Positions 30,343 to 39,416 of a stretch of 64,000 bases of DNA are shown piece after piece. The stretch comes from DASUXA01 sp036378155 (lineage in GTDB: Bacteria; Actinomycetota; Actinomycetes; Mycobacteriales; Micromonosporaceae), in NCBI GenBank assembly GCA_036378155.1, contig DASUXA010000109.1, positions 79,438 through 143,437 of the forward strand, in the 5' to 3' direction. Position 1 is the stretch's first letter. The number at the start of each line of letters is the position of its first letter. The notes beneath the pieces are model-generated. The model saw only the letters and a list, made by a program, of their open reading frames with translations. It did not search any database and was not told the DNA's origin. Made by a program: the position numbers and the translations under genes.

Positions 30343-33222
30343 TCACCGGCCCGCGCGACGCCGGCCGCCCCGGCGTCCGGTACCGGTCGTTGCCGGCTCA
30401 GCCTGCTCCAACGGTTCCGCGTCGAGGTCCTCCGCGACCGCCTCGCCTTCGCCTTCCGCCTCGTCCTGCACCGGACCCTCGCCCGCGAGCACCTCGTCGC
30501 CGAGTGCCTCGTCCAAGGAGGTACCGCCCGGCTGGGTTTCAGCCGACTCCACGGTCGCGGGCTCTGCCTCCACGGTCGCGGATTCCGCCTCGGCGTGTTC
30601 GCCGTCGGCGGCGCGGCCGCCACGGCGGCCGCGCCGCCGACCCGACGTCTCCGTCGACTCGCTCTTCTCCGGGGCGCGCGCCGGCTTCTTCTCCGGTACC
30701 GGCTCGGTGTGAATGATCACACCGCGTCCCTTGCAGCACTCGCACGTCTCGCTGAACGCCTCGAGCAGACCCTGACCGATCCGCTTGCGGGTCATCTGTA
30801 CCAGACCGAGCGACGTGATCTCGGTCACCTGGTGCTTGGTACGGTCCCGGCCCAGGCACTCGGTCAGCCGACGCAGCACGAGTTCCCGGTTGCTTTCCAG
30901 GACCATGTCGATGAAGTCGATGACGATGATCCCGCCCAGGTCGCGCAGCCGCAGTTGGCGCACGATCTCCTCGGCCGCCTCGAGGTTGTTGCGGGTGACG
31001 GTCTCCTCGAGGTTGCCGCCGGCACCGGTGTACTTGCCGGTGTTGACGTCGATCACGGTCATCGCCTCGGTGCGGTCGATCACCAGCGACCCGCCCGACG
31101 GCAGGTACACCTTCCGGTCCAGACCCTTGAGGATCTGCTCGTCGATGCGCATGTCGTGGAAGACGTCACCGGTACCGACGTACTTGCGCACCCGCGACAC
31201 CAGGTCGGGCGACACGTGCCCCAGGTACGGCTCGACCATGTCGTACGCCTGGCCGCCCTGCACGACCAGTTCCCGGAAGTCCTCGTTGAACAGGTCCCGG
31301 ACCACCCGGATGACCAGGTCGGGCTCCTCGTACAGCAACGCCGGCGCGCCGCCCTCAGCCGCCTTGGCCTGGATGTCCTCCCACTGGGCCTGCAACCGCT
31401 TCACGTCGCGCGCCAGGTCGTCCTCGGTCGCGCCTTCGGCGGCGGTCCGGACGATGACCCCGGCACCCTCCGGTACCAGCTTCTTCAGGATGTCGCGCAG
31501 ACGTTTGCGCTCGTTGTCCGGCAGCTTGCGGCTGATCCCGGACGCGTTGCCGTTCGGCACGTACACCAGGTGCCGGCCGGACAGGGCGAGATGGCTGGTC
31601 AGCCGGGCACCCTTGTGACCCACGGGGTCCTTGGTGACCTGGACCAGTACCGAGTCGCCGGACTTCAGCGCCGACTCGATCGAACGCGCCCGGCCCTCCA
31701 GCCCGGTCGCGTCCCAGTTGACCTCGCCGGCGTACAGCACCGCGTTGCGGCCCCGCCCGATGTCGATGAACGCGGCTTCCATGCTGGGCAGCACGTTCTG
31801 CACCTTGCCCAGGTACACGTTGCCGACCATGGTGCCCGCGGTGGACCGGGTCACGTAGTGCTCGACGAGGATGCCGTCTTCGAGAACGGCGATCTGGGTA
31901 CGGTCGCCCTTCTGGCGGATCACCATGACCCGGTCGACCGACTCGCGGCGCGCCAGGAACTCCGATTCGGACAGGATCGGCGGTCGGGTCCGACGCTGTT
32001 CGCGCCCGTCCCGGCGACGCTGCCGCTTCGCCTCCAACCGGGTCGACCCGGTCACGCCCTGGACCTCGTCCTTGGCGGGGCGCGGCTCGCGCACCTTCAC
32101 GACCGTGGGGACGCCGTCCTCTTCGACGGTCTCGCCGGCCTCGGCAGCGCCGCGGCGACGACGCCGCCGGCGACGCCGGGTCAGCGGTTCGCCCCCGTCG
32201 GCTTCGTCCGCCTCGCCGCCCTCGTCCTCCTCAGCCGCTTCCTCGGCTTCGGCGGGCTCGCCCTCGTCGTACTCGTGGTCGTCATCGGCGCCGCCCTTGC
32301 CACGGCCCCGACCACGCCGACCGCGGCGACGTCGGCGCCGACCACCGGCTGCCTCGTCGTCCTCCTCGTCAGCCTCCGGCTCGGCGGGAGCGGTCGCCTC
32401 CTCGGCGACGTCCTCGGCGACCGCCTCGGTCGGTTCCGCGCCGCGACGCCCGCGCCGCCGCCGCGACCGCGACGTCTCAGCCTGCTCCGGCTCGCTCTCC
32501 GCGGCGGCTGGCGCCGGGCGGACCGGCACTTCGGGCTGTTCCGGCGGCATGAACAGGACGACCGGGGGCGGGGCGGCACGCCGCACGCGTCCGGTCTGGG
32601 GCTGCTGCTCGCCGCCGTCACCGCCGGGCTGGGCGACCGCGGCGGGTGCCGGCGCGGGCGGCTCGACCGGGACGGCCGGCTGTTGGGGTACCGACGGCTC
32701 GGCGGCACCGGTCCCGGCGTCGCCCGGCTCCGCGGCGGCCGCCACCGGTTCAGCGGTCTTCTTGCGGCTGCGGCGGGTCCGTTTCGCGGGCGGCTGGGCG
32801 GTACCCGCCCCGCCGTCGGACGCGCCACCGGCAGCGCCGGTGACCGGCGTGCCTTGGTCGGCCGGCGTGCCCCCGGTGACCGGCGTCCCGTGCTCGCCGG
32901 TGCCACCGGGGGCGGGCGCGGCTGGCTCCGCGGGCGGCTGCGCAGTCGCCGCCTCGGCGCTGCTCGCGGCGGGCGCACGTCGACGCCGACGCGTGGTGGG
33001 GCGCTCGACCGGTTCGGTTTCGGGTCGGGGCGGCTGCGCGGCGGGCGGTTGGGTGGTCACCGCACCGTCCGAGCCGGCGGTGGTGTCCGGCGCGGTACCG
33101 GCGTCGGCGGCTCGGGCGGCCGACTTGCGCCGGGTACGCCGCGTGGGTGTTGTCTGTTGCTGGGCGTCGTCAGCCGGTGGGACACCGGTCTGGTCGCCGC
33201 CGTTCGGCTCGTTGTCGAGCAT
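30343..33222 (-). CDS. rne: Ribonuclease E/G family endoribonuclease
   Basis: 959-residue RNase E/G, the main single-strand endonuclease of rRNA processing and mRNA decay. About 420 N-terminal residues are disordered, with alternating Arg-rich (RRRRRGRRG) and acidic stretches. The catalytic part then begins: an S1-like region (YLGKVQNVLPSMEAAFIDIG), the 5' sensor, and the DNase I-like catalytic segment with Asp of VIDVNTGKYTG and Asp of IVIDFIDM. The zinc-link is CECCKG, and a short basic/acidic tail follows. The long N-terminal arm replaces the C-terminal scaffold of E. coli RNase E, as in other actinobacteria. It starts at ATG 33222, 121 bp after the DUF2344 gene. Confidence 0.95.
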   Translation of the reverse strand: MLDNEPNGGDQTGVPPADDAQQQTTPTRRTRRKSAARAADAGTAPDTTAGSDGAVTTQPPAAQPPRPETEPVERPTTRRRRRAPAASSAEAATAQPPAEPAAPAPGGTGEHGTPVTGGTPADQGTPVTGAAGGASDGGAGTAQPPAKRTRRSRKKTAEPVAAAAEPGDAGTGAAEPSVPQQPAVPVEPPAPAPAAVAQPGGDGGEQQPQTGRVRRAAPPPVVLFMPPEQPEVPVRPAPAAAESEPEQAETSRSRRRRGRRGAEPTEAVAEDVAEEATAPAEPEADEEDDEAAGGRRRRRRGRRGRGRGKGGADDDHEYDEGEPAEAEEAAEEDEGGEADEADGGEPLTRRRRRRRRRGAAEAGETVEEDGVPTVVKVREPRPAKDEVQGVTGSTRLEAKRQRRRDGREQRRTRPPILSESEFLARRESVDRVMVIRQKGDRTQIAVLEDGILVEHYVTRSTAGTMVGNVYLGKVQNVLPSMEAAFIDIGRGRNAVLYAGEVNWDATGLEGRARSIESALKSGDSVLVQVTKDPVGHKGARLTSHLALSGRHLVYVPNGNASGISRKLPDNERKRLRDILKKLVPEGAGVIVRTAAEGATEDDLARDVKRLQAQWEDIQAKAAEGGAPALLYEEPDLVIRVVRDLFNEDFRELVVQGGQAYDMVEPYLGHVSPDLVSRVRKYVGTGDVFHDMRIDEQILKGLDRKVYLPSGGSLVIDRTEAMTVIDVNTGKYTGAGGNLEETVTRNNLEAAEEIVRQLRLRDLGGIIVIDFIDMVLESNRELVLRRLTECLGRDRTKHQVTEITSLGLVQMTRKRIGQGLLEAFSETCECCKGRGVIIHTEPVPEKKPARAPEKSESTETSGRRRGRRGGRAADGEHAEAESATVEAEPATVESAETQPGGTSLDEALGDEVLAGEGPVQDEAEGEGEAVAEDLDAEPLEQAEPATTGTGRRGGRRRAGR

Positions 33223-33343
33223 GCGGACGTTCTCCAGTTCTGGCCTCCCCGGGCGCGGTCAGCGCAGCCACGCAGGGATGCCTCTACTTCCCGGCGCCCG
33301 TACCCGTGGTGCGGGCGTGGCGCCGAAGTCTGCCAATCTCGAC

Positions 33344-34120
33344 CTATCCGGCCGAGATACCGGTGACCGCCCTGTCACGGTCCGCCGCCAGCGGATCCAC
33401 GATCTCACCGTCGGCGGTGAGCGTGCCCTGGGCCAGCCGGGTCGCCCGAGGCGGTACCGGCGGCACCAGGTCGGCCACTACGCGCAGGCCGAAAAGGACG
33501 TCATCGGGTCGTACGGACGGTGTCACCTGCCGGACGACAAGGTCGAGTATCGCACAGGTGACCTGCTCGACCTCGCGCGCCGCCCCGTCCGCCGCGATGC
33601 GCGCCACTGCCTGGCGGACGTCGAACGTGCGGCGACCCTGCTTGGTGAGTCGCTCGACGGGCACCTCGGTGGCAGCTTCGAACGCCGCCACCGCCCTGCG
33701 TAACTCGTCCGGTTCGACACCGGGCAGTTCCACCCGCCAGTGCGAGGCGTCGATCCGGTCGGCGAGGCTGTCGCCGCCGGTCGCCTCGACCGCGTCGAGG
33801 ATGTCCAAGCCGGGCGAGAGCGAGGCGTCGAGGGCCTGTTTGAGTCGGTCGGGGTCGACCCGGGCGGCGAGCCCGACTTCGAGATATTCCGCCTCGCTGG
33901 CGACGCCCGTCGGCGCGGCACTGGCGTAGGAGATCTTCGGGTGTGGAGTGAATCCCTGGGAATAGGCGATCGGCACACCGCCACGCCGGACCGCGCGCTC
34001 CAGCGCGCGGGCGAAGTCACGGTGTGAGGTGAACCGCATCGGGCCCCGCTTGGCGTACCGGATCCGGATGCGCTGGACCACCGGCGCCTGGTTCGCCTCG
34101 GGCTGACGTTTCCTACTGAT
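33344..34120 (-). CDS. TIGR03936 family (DUF2344) radical SAM-associated protein
   Basis: 258 residues matching the DUF2344 domain found beside, or fused to, the TIGR03960 radical SAM protein. Marks are the opening VVQRIRIRYAKRGPMRFTSH, then RDFARALERA, PIAYSQGFTPHPKISYASA and YLEVGLA. The function is unknown; the link to rne suggests RNA or translation. The start is odd: the conserved N-terminus SRKRQPEANQAPVVQ follows an ATC codon at 34120, which has AAGGAG seven bases upstream. The nearest standard starts are ATG 34162 (poor spacing) and an internal GTG that removes conserved residues. I therefore annotate ATC as start, with some doubt. Confidence 0.85.
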   Translation of the reverse strand: MSRKRQPEANQAPVVQRIRIRYAKRGPMRFTSHRDFARALERAVRRGGVPIAYSQGFTPHPKISYASAAPTGVASEAEYLEVGLAARVDPDRLKQALDASLSPGLDILDAVEATGGDSLADRIDASHWRVELPGVEPDELRRAVAAFEAATEVPVERLTKQGRRTFDVRQAVARIAADGAAREVEQVTCAILDLVVRQVTPSVRPDDVLFGLRVVADLVPPVPPRATRLAQGTLTADGEIVDPLAADRDRAVTGISAG

Positions 34121-34261
34121 CGTGGTGCTCCTTGATGTGGGACTCCCCCCATCCTCGCCCATCCCCCCGGGTCTGTGCGCGCCGCCCCGCCGATGCGGTA
34201 CCGCCGCGTGTCGCCGGCAGCGCACGGCGGGGCAGCGGCGCGGCGCCCGGCTCGCATCCGC

Positions 34262-35236
34262 TCAGGGCAGGATGACCAGCCTGCCGACGACGCCCGCTTC
34301 GATGCAGTGGTGTGCCTGCGCGGTCTGCTCGAGCGGTACCGGGTGCAGCGCCCGAGGCGGCAGCCCGCCGACGGCGAGCCGATCGTTGATCCACCGCGCG
34401 GCGCCGGCCAGGTCCGCGACCGAGGCGTTGGTGATCGCGAAGCCGAGCACGCTGACGTCCCGGGTGTACAGGTCGCGCGCGACCACGCGGATCGGGTCGC
34501 CCCGGTCGGCGAGCAGTACCACCCGCGCGCCGAGCGCCAGGTGCCCGGCGAGAGCCGCGAGGTCGTTGCGCCCCGAACAGTCGACCGCGACGTCGAACGA
34601 ACCGGGTGCCTGGTCGTCGAGGTCGGCGGCGCGGTAGTCGAGGACGTCGCGGGCGCCGAGGCGACGCACCGCGTCGTGGTCGGCGGGCGCGGCGGTGGCG
34701 CACACGTACCCGCCCATCTGGGCGCCGAGTTCGACCAGAGCACGCCCGACGTTGCCGCCCGCCCCCTGGACGAGCAGCCGCTCGCCGGGGCGCAGCCGGG
34801 CGTGCCGTACCAGCGCCAGCCAGGCGGTCGCGGCGGGGTGCAGCACCGCGACCGCCGCCGCCGGGTCGACGCCGGGCGGCAGCGGGTACAGCCGGTCCAC
34901 CGGTACCACCGCGAACTCGGCGGTCGCGCCCTGCCGACCGGCGTGCCCGAGGCTGTTGCACCACACCGGGTCGCCCGGCGTGAACCGGGTCGCCTCCGAA
35001 CTCTGGTCGACGTCCCCGCCGACCCGCTCGACGGTACCGACCAGGTCGCGACCGACGACGAACGGCATCGGCAGCGGGGTGCGGAACCGCCCGGCGCGGA
35101 TCAGCGCGTCGACCGGGTTCACCGCGACCGCCTCGACCCGGACCAGCACGTCGGTCGGACCCGGTACCGGTACCGGCAGGTCACCGACGCGGATCACCTC
35201 CGGGCTGCCGAGCCCGGTCAGGTACGCCGCGCGCAC
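34262..35236 (-). CDS. Zinc-independent quinone oxidoreductase-like MDR protein
   Basis: 324-residue medium-chain dehydrogenase/reductase of the quinone oxidoreductase type, reducing an unknown carbonyl or quinone with NADPH. An N-terminal GroES-like domain (VNPVDALIRAGRFR, FVVGRDLVGTVERVG) is followed by a Rossmann domain with LLVQGAGGNVGRALVEL. The Cys/His catalytic zinc ligands of alcohol dehydrogenases are absent. GTG 35236 directly follows the stop codon of the radical SAM gene with no gap, so it belongs to that operon. Its position between the radical SAM and DUF2344 genes, which are normally neighbours, is unusual. Confidence 0.88.
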   Translation of the reverse strand: MRAAYLTGLGSPEVIRVGDLPVPVPGPTDVLVRVEAVAVNPVDALIRAGRFRTPLPMPFVVGRDLVGTVERVGGDVDQSSEATRFTPGDPVWCNSLGHAGRQGATAEFAVVPVDRLYPLPPGVDPAAAVAVLHPAATAWLALVRHARLRPGERLLVQGAGGNVGRALVELGAQMGGYVCATAAPADHDAVRRLGARDVLDYRAADLDDQAPGSFDVAVDCSGRNDLAALAGHLALGARVVLLADRGDPIRVVARDLYTRDVSVLGFAITNASVADLAGAARWINDRLAVGGLPPRALHPVPLEQTAQAHHCIEAGVVGRLVILP

Positions 35237-37189
35237 TTAGGATCCCGCCGGTACCCGCAGCCCCGAGCCGACCGGAGTCAGCGGCAGCAGGGTGCGCCCC
35301 GACGGCCCGATCTGGATCTCGGTGTCCATGCTGGGGCACACGCCGCAGTCGAAGCACGGCGTCCAGCGGCAGTCGTCCTGTTCCTCCTGCGACAGCGCGG
35401 CCTCCCAGTCCTGCCAGAGCCACTCCTTGTCCAGGCCGGAGTCGAGATGGTCCCAGGGCAGCACCTCGCGCTCGTCGCGCTCACGGGTGGTGTACCAGTC
35501 GAGGTCCACGCCGTACCGGGGCAGCACCTCGGCGGCGGCGTCCACCCAACGCTGGAACGAGAAGTGCTCGGACCAGCCGTCGAACCGGCCGCCCCGCTGC
35601 CAGACCTCGCGGATCACCGCGCCGACCCGGCGGTCGCCGCGCGACAGCAACCCCTCGATCAGCGAGGGCTGCCCGTCGTGGTACCGGAACCCGATGGCCC
35701 GGCCCAGCGACCGGTCCGCGTTGATCGCCTGCTTGAGCAGCTTGAGCCGGTTGTCGATGACGTCGGGCGGGCACATCGGCGCCCACTGGAACGGGGTGTG
35801 CGGCTTGGGTACGAACCCGCCGATCGACACGGTGCACCGGATGTCCTTCGAGCCGGTCGCCGCGCGACCCGCCTTGATCACCTCGTGCGCCAGCCGGGCG
35901 ATCTGCACCACGTCCTCGTCGGTCTCGGTGGGCAGCCCGCACATGAAGTACAGCTTCACCTGACGCCAGCCGTTGGTGTACGCGGTGACGACGGTGCGGA
36001 TCAGGTCCTCCTCGGTGACCATCTTGTTGATCACCCGGCGCATCCGTTCCGAGCCGCCCTCGGGCGCGAAGGTCAGCCCGGTCCGCCGGCCGTTGCGCGA
36101 CAACTCCTCGGCGAGCGTGACGTTGAACGCGTCGACCCGGGTCGACGGCAGCGACAGCGAGACATTCGTGCCCTCGTACTGCTCGGCGAGTCCGGAGCAG
36201 ATGTCGCCGATCTCCGAGTGGTCCGCCGACGACAGGGACAGCAGACCGACCTCGGAGAAGCCGGAGAACTCCAGCCCCTCCTTGACCATCTCGCCGATCG
36301 TGGTGATCGAGCGCTCCCGCACCGGGCGGGTGATCATGCCCGCCTGGCAGAACCGGCAGCCTCGGGTACACCCGCGGAAGATCTCCACCGCGTACCGCTC
36401 GTGCACCGTCTCGGCGAGCGGGACCAGCGGCTTCTTCGGGTACGGCCACTGGTCGAGATCCATGGTCGTGCGCTTGCGCACCCGGAACGGCACACCGGGC
36501 CGGTTCGGCACCACCCGCTGGATGCGCCTGTCCGGCAGGTAGTCGACGTCGTAGAAGCGCGGCACGTAGATCGACTCGGTCCGGGCGAGCCGCAGCAGCA
36601 GTTCCTCGCGCCCGCCGGGGCAGCCCTGCGCCTTCCAGTCCCGCACGATCCCGGTGATCTCCAGTACCGCCTCCTCACCGTCGCCGAGCACCGCGGCGTC
36701 GATGAAGTCGGCGATCGGCTCCGGGTTGAACGCGGCGTGACCGCCGGCGATGACCACCGGGTGGCTGGCGTCGCGATCGACGGCGAGCAGCGGAATGCCC
36801 GCGAGGTCGAGCGCGGTGAGCAGGTTGGTGTAGCCGAGTTCGGTCGCGAACGAGACACCGAACAGGTCGAACGCGCCCACCGGGCGGTGCGCGTCGACGG
36901 TGAACTGCGGTACGCCGTGCTCACGCATCAGCTTCTCGAGGTCCGGCCACACCGCGTAGGTGCGCTCGGCGAGCACGTCGGGCTGCTCGTTGAGCACCTC
37001 GTAGAGGATCTGTACGCCCTGGTTGGGCAGGCCGACCTCGTACGCGTCCGGGTACATGAGAACCCACCGCACGCTCGCCGAGTCCCAGTCCTTGACGACC
37101 GCGCCCAGTTCTCCACCGACGTACTGGATCGGCTTGCCGACCTGTGGCAGCAACTGTTCGAGCTGCGGGAAGACACTGGCGACGCTCAT
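35237..37189 (-). CDS. TIGR03960 family B12-binding domain/radical SAM protein
   Basis: 650-residue protein with an N-terminal B12-binding-like domain (residues about 1-220, with SFATELGYTNLLTALDLAG), a radical SAM core with CTRGCRFCQAG (CxxxCxxC) and LSLSSADHSEI, and a C-terminal Cys-rich segment (CRWTPCFDCGVC). It is the standard partner of the DUF2344 protein upstream of rne; the substrate is unknown. I use ATG 37189 (MSVASVFPQLEQLLPQVG); TAGTGT (37203-37198, minus strand) lies eight bases before it, fitting a leaderless mRNA. It is divergent from the prenyltransferase gene. Confidence 0.93.
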   Translation of the reverse strand: MSVASVFPQLEQLLPQVGKPIQYVGGELGAVVKDWDSASVRWVLMYPDAYEVGLPNQGVQILYEVLNEQPDVLAERTYAVWPDLEKLMREHGVPQFTVDAHRPVGAFDLFGVSFATELGYTNLLTALDLAGIPLLAVDRDASHPVVIAGGHAAFNPEPIADFIDAAVLGDGEEAVLEITGIVRDWKAQGCPGGREELLLRLARTESIYVPRFYDVDYLPDRRIQRVVPNRPGVPFRVRKRTTMDLDQWPYPKKPLVPLAETVHERYAVEIFRGCTRGCRFCQAGMITRPVRERSITTIGEMVKEGLEFSGFSEVGLLSLSSADHSEIGDICSGLAEQYEGTNVSLSLPSTRVDAFNVTLAEELSRNGRRTGLTFAPEGGSERMRRVINKMVTEEDLIRTVVTAYTNGWRQVKLYFMCGLPTETDEDVVQIARLAHEVIKAGRAATGSKDIRCTVSIGGFVPKPHTPFQWAPMCPPDVIDNRLKLLKQAINADRSLGRAIGFRYHDGQPSLIEGLLSRGDRRVGAVIREVWQRGGRFDGWSEHFSFQRWVDAAAEVLPRYGVDLDWYTTRERDEREVLPWDHLDSGLDKEWLWQDWEAALSQEEQDDCRWTPCFDCGVCPSMDTEIQIGPSGRTLLPLTPVGSGLRVPAGS

Positions 37190-37324
37190 AGCGCACCACA
37201 CTACGCGCGCGCTGCCACTCGGCTCGCGCCCGTACGTGAGGCTGTGGACAGGCGCGGCGGGCGGCTGTGGACGCGCCGGTCAGGACCGGGCGCCGTGTCG
37301 GCGGAGCGCCGTACAGTTCACCGT

Positions 37325-38341
37325 GTGACCACCGCACTGCCCTTGTCCGACCGGTTTGCCGCCTGGCGCTACGCGTTCGCCACCACCAACCCGCCCGAGC
37401 AGGGCGTCGTCGACGGCGTGACCCGCTGGCTGGTGGTGACCCGCGCCGGGGTGCTGCCGATGACGCTCACCTCGGGGCTGATCGCGGTGCTGCTCGCCGC
37501 CGCGCGACCCGGCGTCGACTGGCTGAACGTGGCGCTCGCCGTGGTCGGCATCGTCGTGGCGCACCTGGCGAACAACCTGATGAACGACCTCGCCGACACC
37601 GAGGTCGGCAACGACACCGCCGACTACCCGCGCGCGTTGTACGCGCCGCACCCGATCCTGTCCGGTCTGGTCACCAAGCGGCAGATGATCGTCGGTGTGC
37701 TGCTGTGCCAGGTCGTCGACCTCGCGATCATGGTCACGTTGATCGCCCGGCGCGACTGGTGGATCGCCGCGTTCGCCCTCGGCGGGCTGTTCCTGTCCTG
37801 GGCGTACACCGCTCCCCCGCTGCGGTTGAAGAAGATCGGGCTGGGCGAGCTCGACGTGCTGGTGACCTGGGGTCCACTGATGGTCGGCGGGGTGTACTAC
37901 GCCGGCACCGGGCACCTGCCCTGGAAGGTGGTGCTCGCCGCGACCGGGTACGCGCTGCTGCCCACCACGGTCCTGATGGGCAAACACATCGACAAGCTGC
38001 CGTACGACGCGGGCACCGGAACGAGGACGCTGCCGGTGCTGATCGGCGAGGCGCGTGCCAAGGCGGCCACGCTCGGCATGATGGTCGGGTACTACCTGCT
38101 CGTCGCCGGCTGCGTGACCGTCGGCGCGCTGCCCTGGCCGGCGCTGCTCACCCTGCTCGCCGTGCCGACCCTGGTGTACGTGTGGCGGGCGTACCGCAGA
38201 CCGAAGCCGACCGAGCCGCCGCCGGACAACCCGGTGTGGCCGCTGTGGTGGGCGCCGCTGGCGTTCATCCACACACGTCGCGCGGGTGGGCTGCTGATCC
38301 TCGGTCTGCTGGGCTGGGCGCTCTGGGTAGCGCTGCGGTGA
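37325..38341 (+). CDS. UbiA family prenyltransferase
   Basis: 338-residue polytopic membrane protein with about eight or nine helices. It transfers an isoprenyl chain from its diphosphate to an aromatic or lipid acceptor. The first Asp-rich motif is NLMNDLADTEVGND and the second lies in KHIDKLPYDAGTGTRTLPVL. The pattern resembles MenA-type menaquinone enzymes, but the second motif departs from the MenA form, so the acceptor is open. The start is GTG 37325: TACAGT (37312-37317) precedes it by exactly seven bases, another leaderless arrangement. It converges with plsC with a 6-bp gap and no terminator. Confidence 0.88.
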   Translation: MTTALPLSDRFAAWRYAFATTNPPEQGVVDGVTRWLVVTRAGVLPMTLTSGLIAVLLAAARPGVDWLNVALAVVGIVVAHLANNLMNDLADTEVGNDTADYPRALYAPHPILSGLVTKRQMIVGVLLCQVVDLAIMVTLIARRDWWIAAFALGGLFLSWAYTAPPLRLKKIGLGELDVLVTWGPLMVGGVYYAGTGHLPWKVVLAATGYALLPTTVLMGKHIDKLPYDAGTGTRTLPVLIGEARAKAATLGMMVGYYLLVAGCVTVGALPWPALLTLLAVPTLVYVWRAYRRPKPTEPPPDNPVWPLWWAPLAFIHTRRAGGLLILGLLGWALWVALR

Positions 38342-38347
38342 GTGGCG

Positions 38348-39052
38348 CTACTCGCCGCCGGTGTCGGCGGCGGGCGGACCGGCGTCGCGGCGGCGGGCGT
38401 ACCGCCCGACGTACTCCTGCCCGGTCAGCGCGGCGATTTCCTGCATGAGCACGGCGGTGACCTCGCGCAGCACGCGCGAGTCGATCGGAGCGTCCCGCCA
38501 CGGCTCCAGGTTGACCGCCTTGCCGATACGCATCTCGACACCGGGGCCGAACCGGGGAATCATCGAACCGATCGGCTGGATCTTCTCGGTGCCGATCAGC
38601 CCGACCGGGATGAGCGTGGCGTCCGCGTCCAGCGCCAACTTCGCCACGCCGGGTCGCCCCCGGTACAGGCGGCCGTCGACCGACCTGGTGCCCTCGGGGA
38701 AGATGCCGAGAATGTTGCCGGCTCGGAGCACGGGCAGCGCGGCGTCCAGCGCCATCAGGCTCGCCCGACCGCCGGAACGGTCGACCGGAATCTGGTTCAG
38801 CCCGTACATCACCGAACGCCAGAACCAGCCCTTGATGCCGGTACCCCGGAAGTAGTCGTCCTTGGCGAGGTAGTACACGGGCCGGGGGACGATCGACGGA
38901 ATGATCACGGAGTCGACGACGGACAGGTGGTTGCTCGCGAGGATCACGGGACCGGTCGCGGGGATGTGGTCGAGTCCGGTCACCCGTACCCGCCACACCT
39001 GACGTACCAGGGGTGCGACAGTGGCTTTTGCGAACGAGTACAGCGCGGTCAC
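38348..39052 (-). CDS. plsC: 1-acyl-sn-glycerol-3-phosphate acyltransferase
   Basis: 234-residue PlsC-type acyltransferase making phosphatidic acid. The motif NHLSVVD (HxxxxD) holds the catalytic pair, FPEGTRS is block III, and VGLIGTEKIQPIG is block IV. A short hydrophobic N-terminus attaches it to the membrane. GTG 39052 has AGGAGG four bases upstream, and TACATT (39090-39085, minus strand) is a possible -10. It lies downstream of ileS on the same strand, across a 364-bp gap full of repeats. Confidence 0.92.
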   Translation of the reverse strand: MTALYSFAKATVAPLVRQVWRVRVTGLDHIPATGPVILASNHLSVVDSVIIPSIVPRPVYYLAKDDYFRGTGIKGWFWRSVMYGLNQIPVDRSGGRASLMALDAALPVLRAGNILGIFPEGTRSVDGRLYRGRPGVAKLALDADATLIPVGLIGTEKIQPIGSMIPRFGPGVEMRIGKAVNLEPWRDAPIDSRVLREVTAVLMQEIAALTGQEYVGRYARRRDAGPPAADTGGE

Positions 39053-39196
39053 CCAGCCTCCTGCCTGCGACGACGGGCCGGGACAATGTAACCGACCGCC
39101 CGAGCGTACGCCTCGGTGCTGTGCGCAGAACCACCGCAGGAGGGGGCCGACGGGTCGGCGCCGGTGCCCTGCCTGGCGAGACGTGTCGCGACAGGA

Positions 39197-39236
39197 TTGT
39201 CCCGCTGGTGGTGTCGCGACACCACCAGCGGGACAA
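39197..39236. repeat. Perfect 40-bp palindrome
   Basis: 39197-39216 and 39217-39236 are perfect reverse complements with no spacer. The centre TGTCGCGACA recurs 28 bp upstream at 39184-39193. It lies between ileS and plsC and may be the ileS terminator. The lack of a loop and the second core copy also allow a protein-binding site. Confidence 0.75.
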
Positions 39237-39307
39237 GCGTCCTGGGATGCCTACCTCGCTGGTGGTGTACGCACATCTCCAGGGTTGTGGACCTCGACGA
39301 GCACACC

Positions 39308-39400
39308 TCTGCGCGCCGCCTCCTCGCGCGCCGCCGGTGGCACGTTCTGCGCGCCGCCTCCTCGCGCGCCGCGGACGCACGCACGCCGCGGACGCACGCG
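39308..39400. repeat. Direct repeats downstream of ileS
   Basis: An identical 27-bp sequence occurs at 39308-39334 and 39346-39372 (period 38). A 15-base word beginning GCCGCGGACG occurs at 39368 and 39385 (period 17). The 364-bp region 39053-39416 holds no credible gene; it contains these repeats, the 40-bp palindrome and the plsC 5' region. Confidence 0.75.
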
Positions 39401-39416
39401 CGCCAACGGCGCCCGC

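Noticed and set aside
30595..33366. A plus-strand open frame of 923 codons opposite rne
   Set aside because: It is antisense to an unmistakable RNase E/G and shows no domain; it arises from GC-rich third positions.
39308..39400. CRISPR or mobile-element end
   Set aside because: Two direct repeats with periods 38 and 17 and no spacer diversity; no transposase, no terminal inverted repeats and no target duplication seen.
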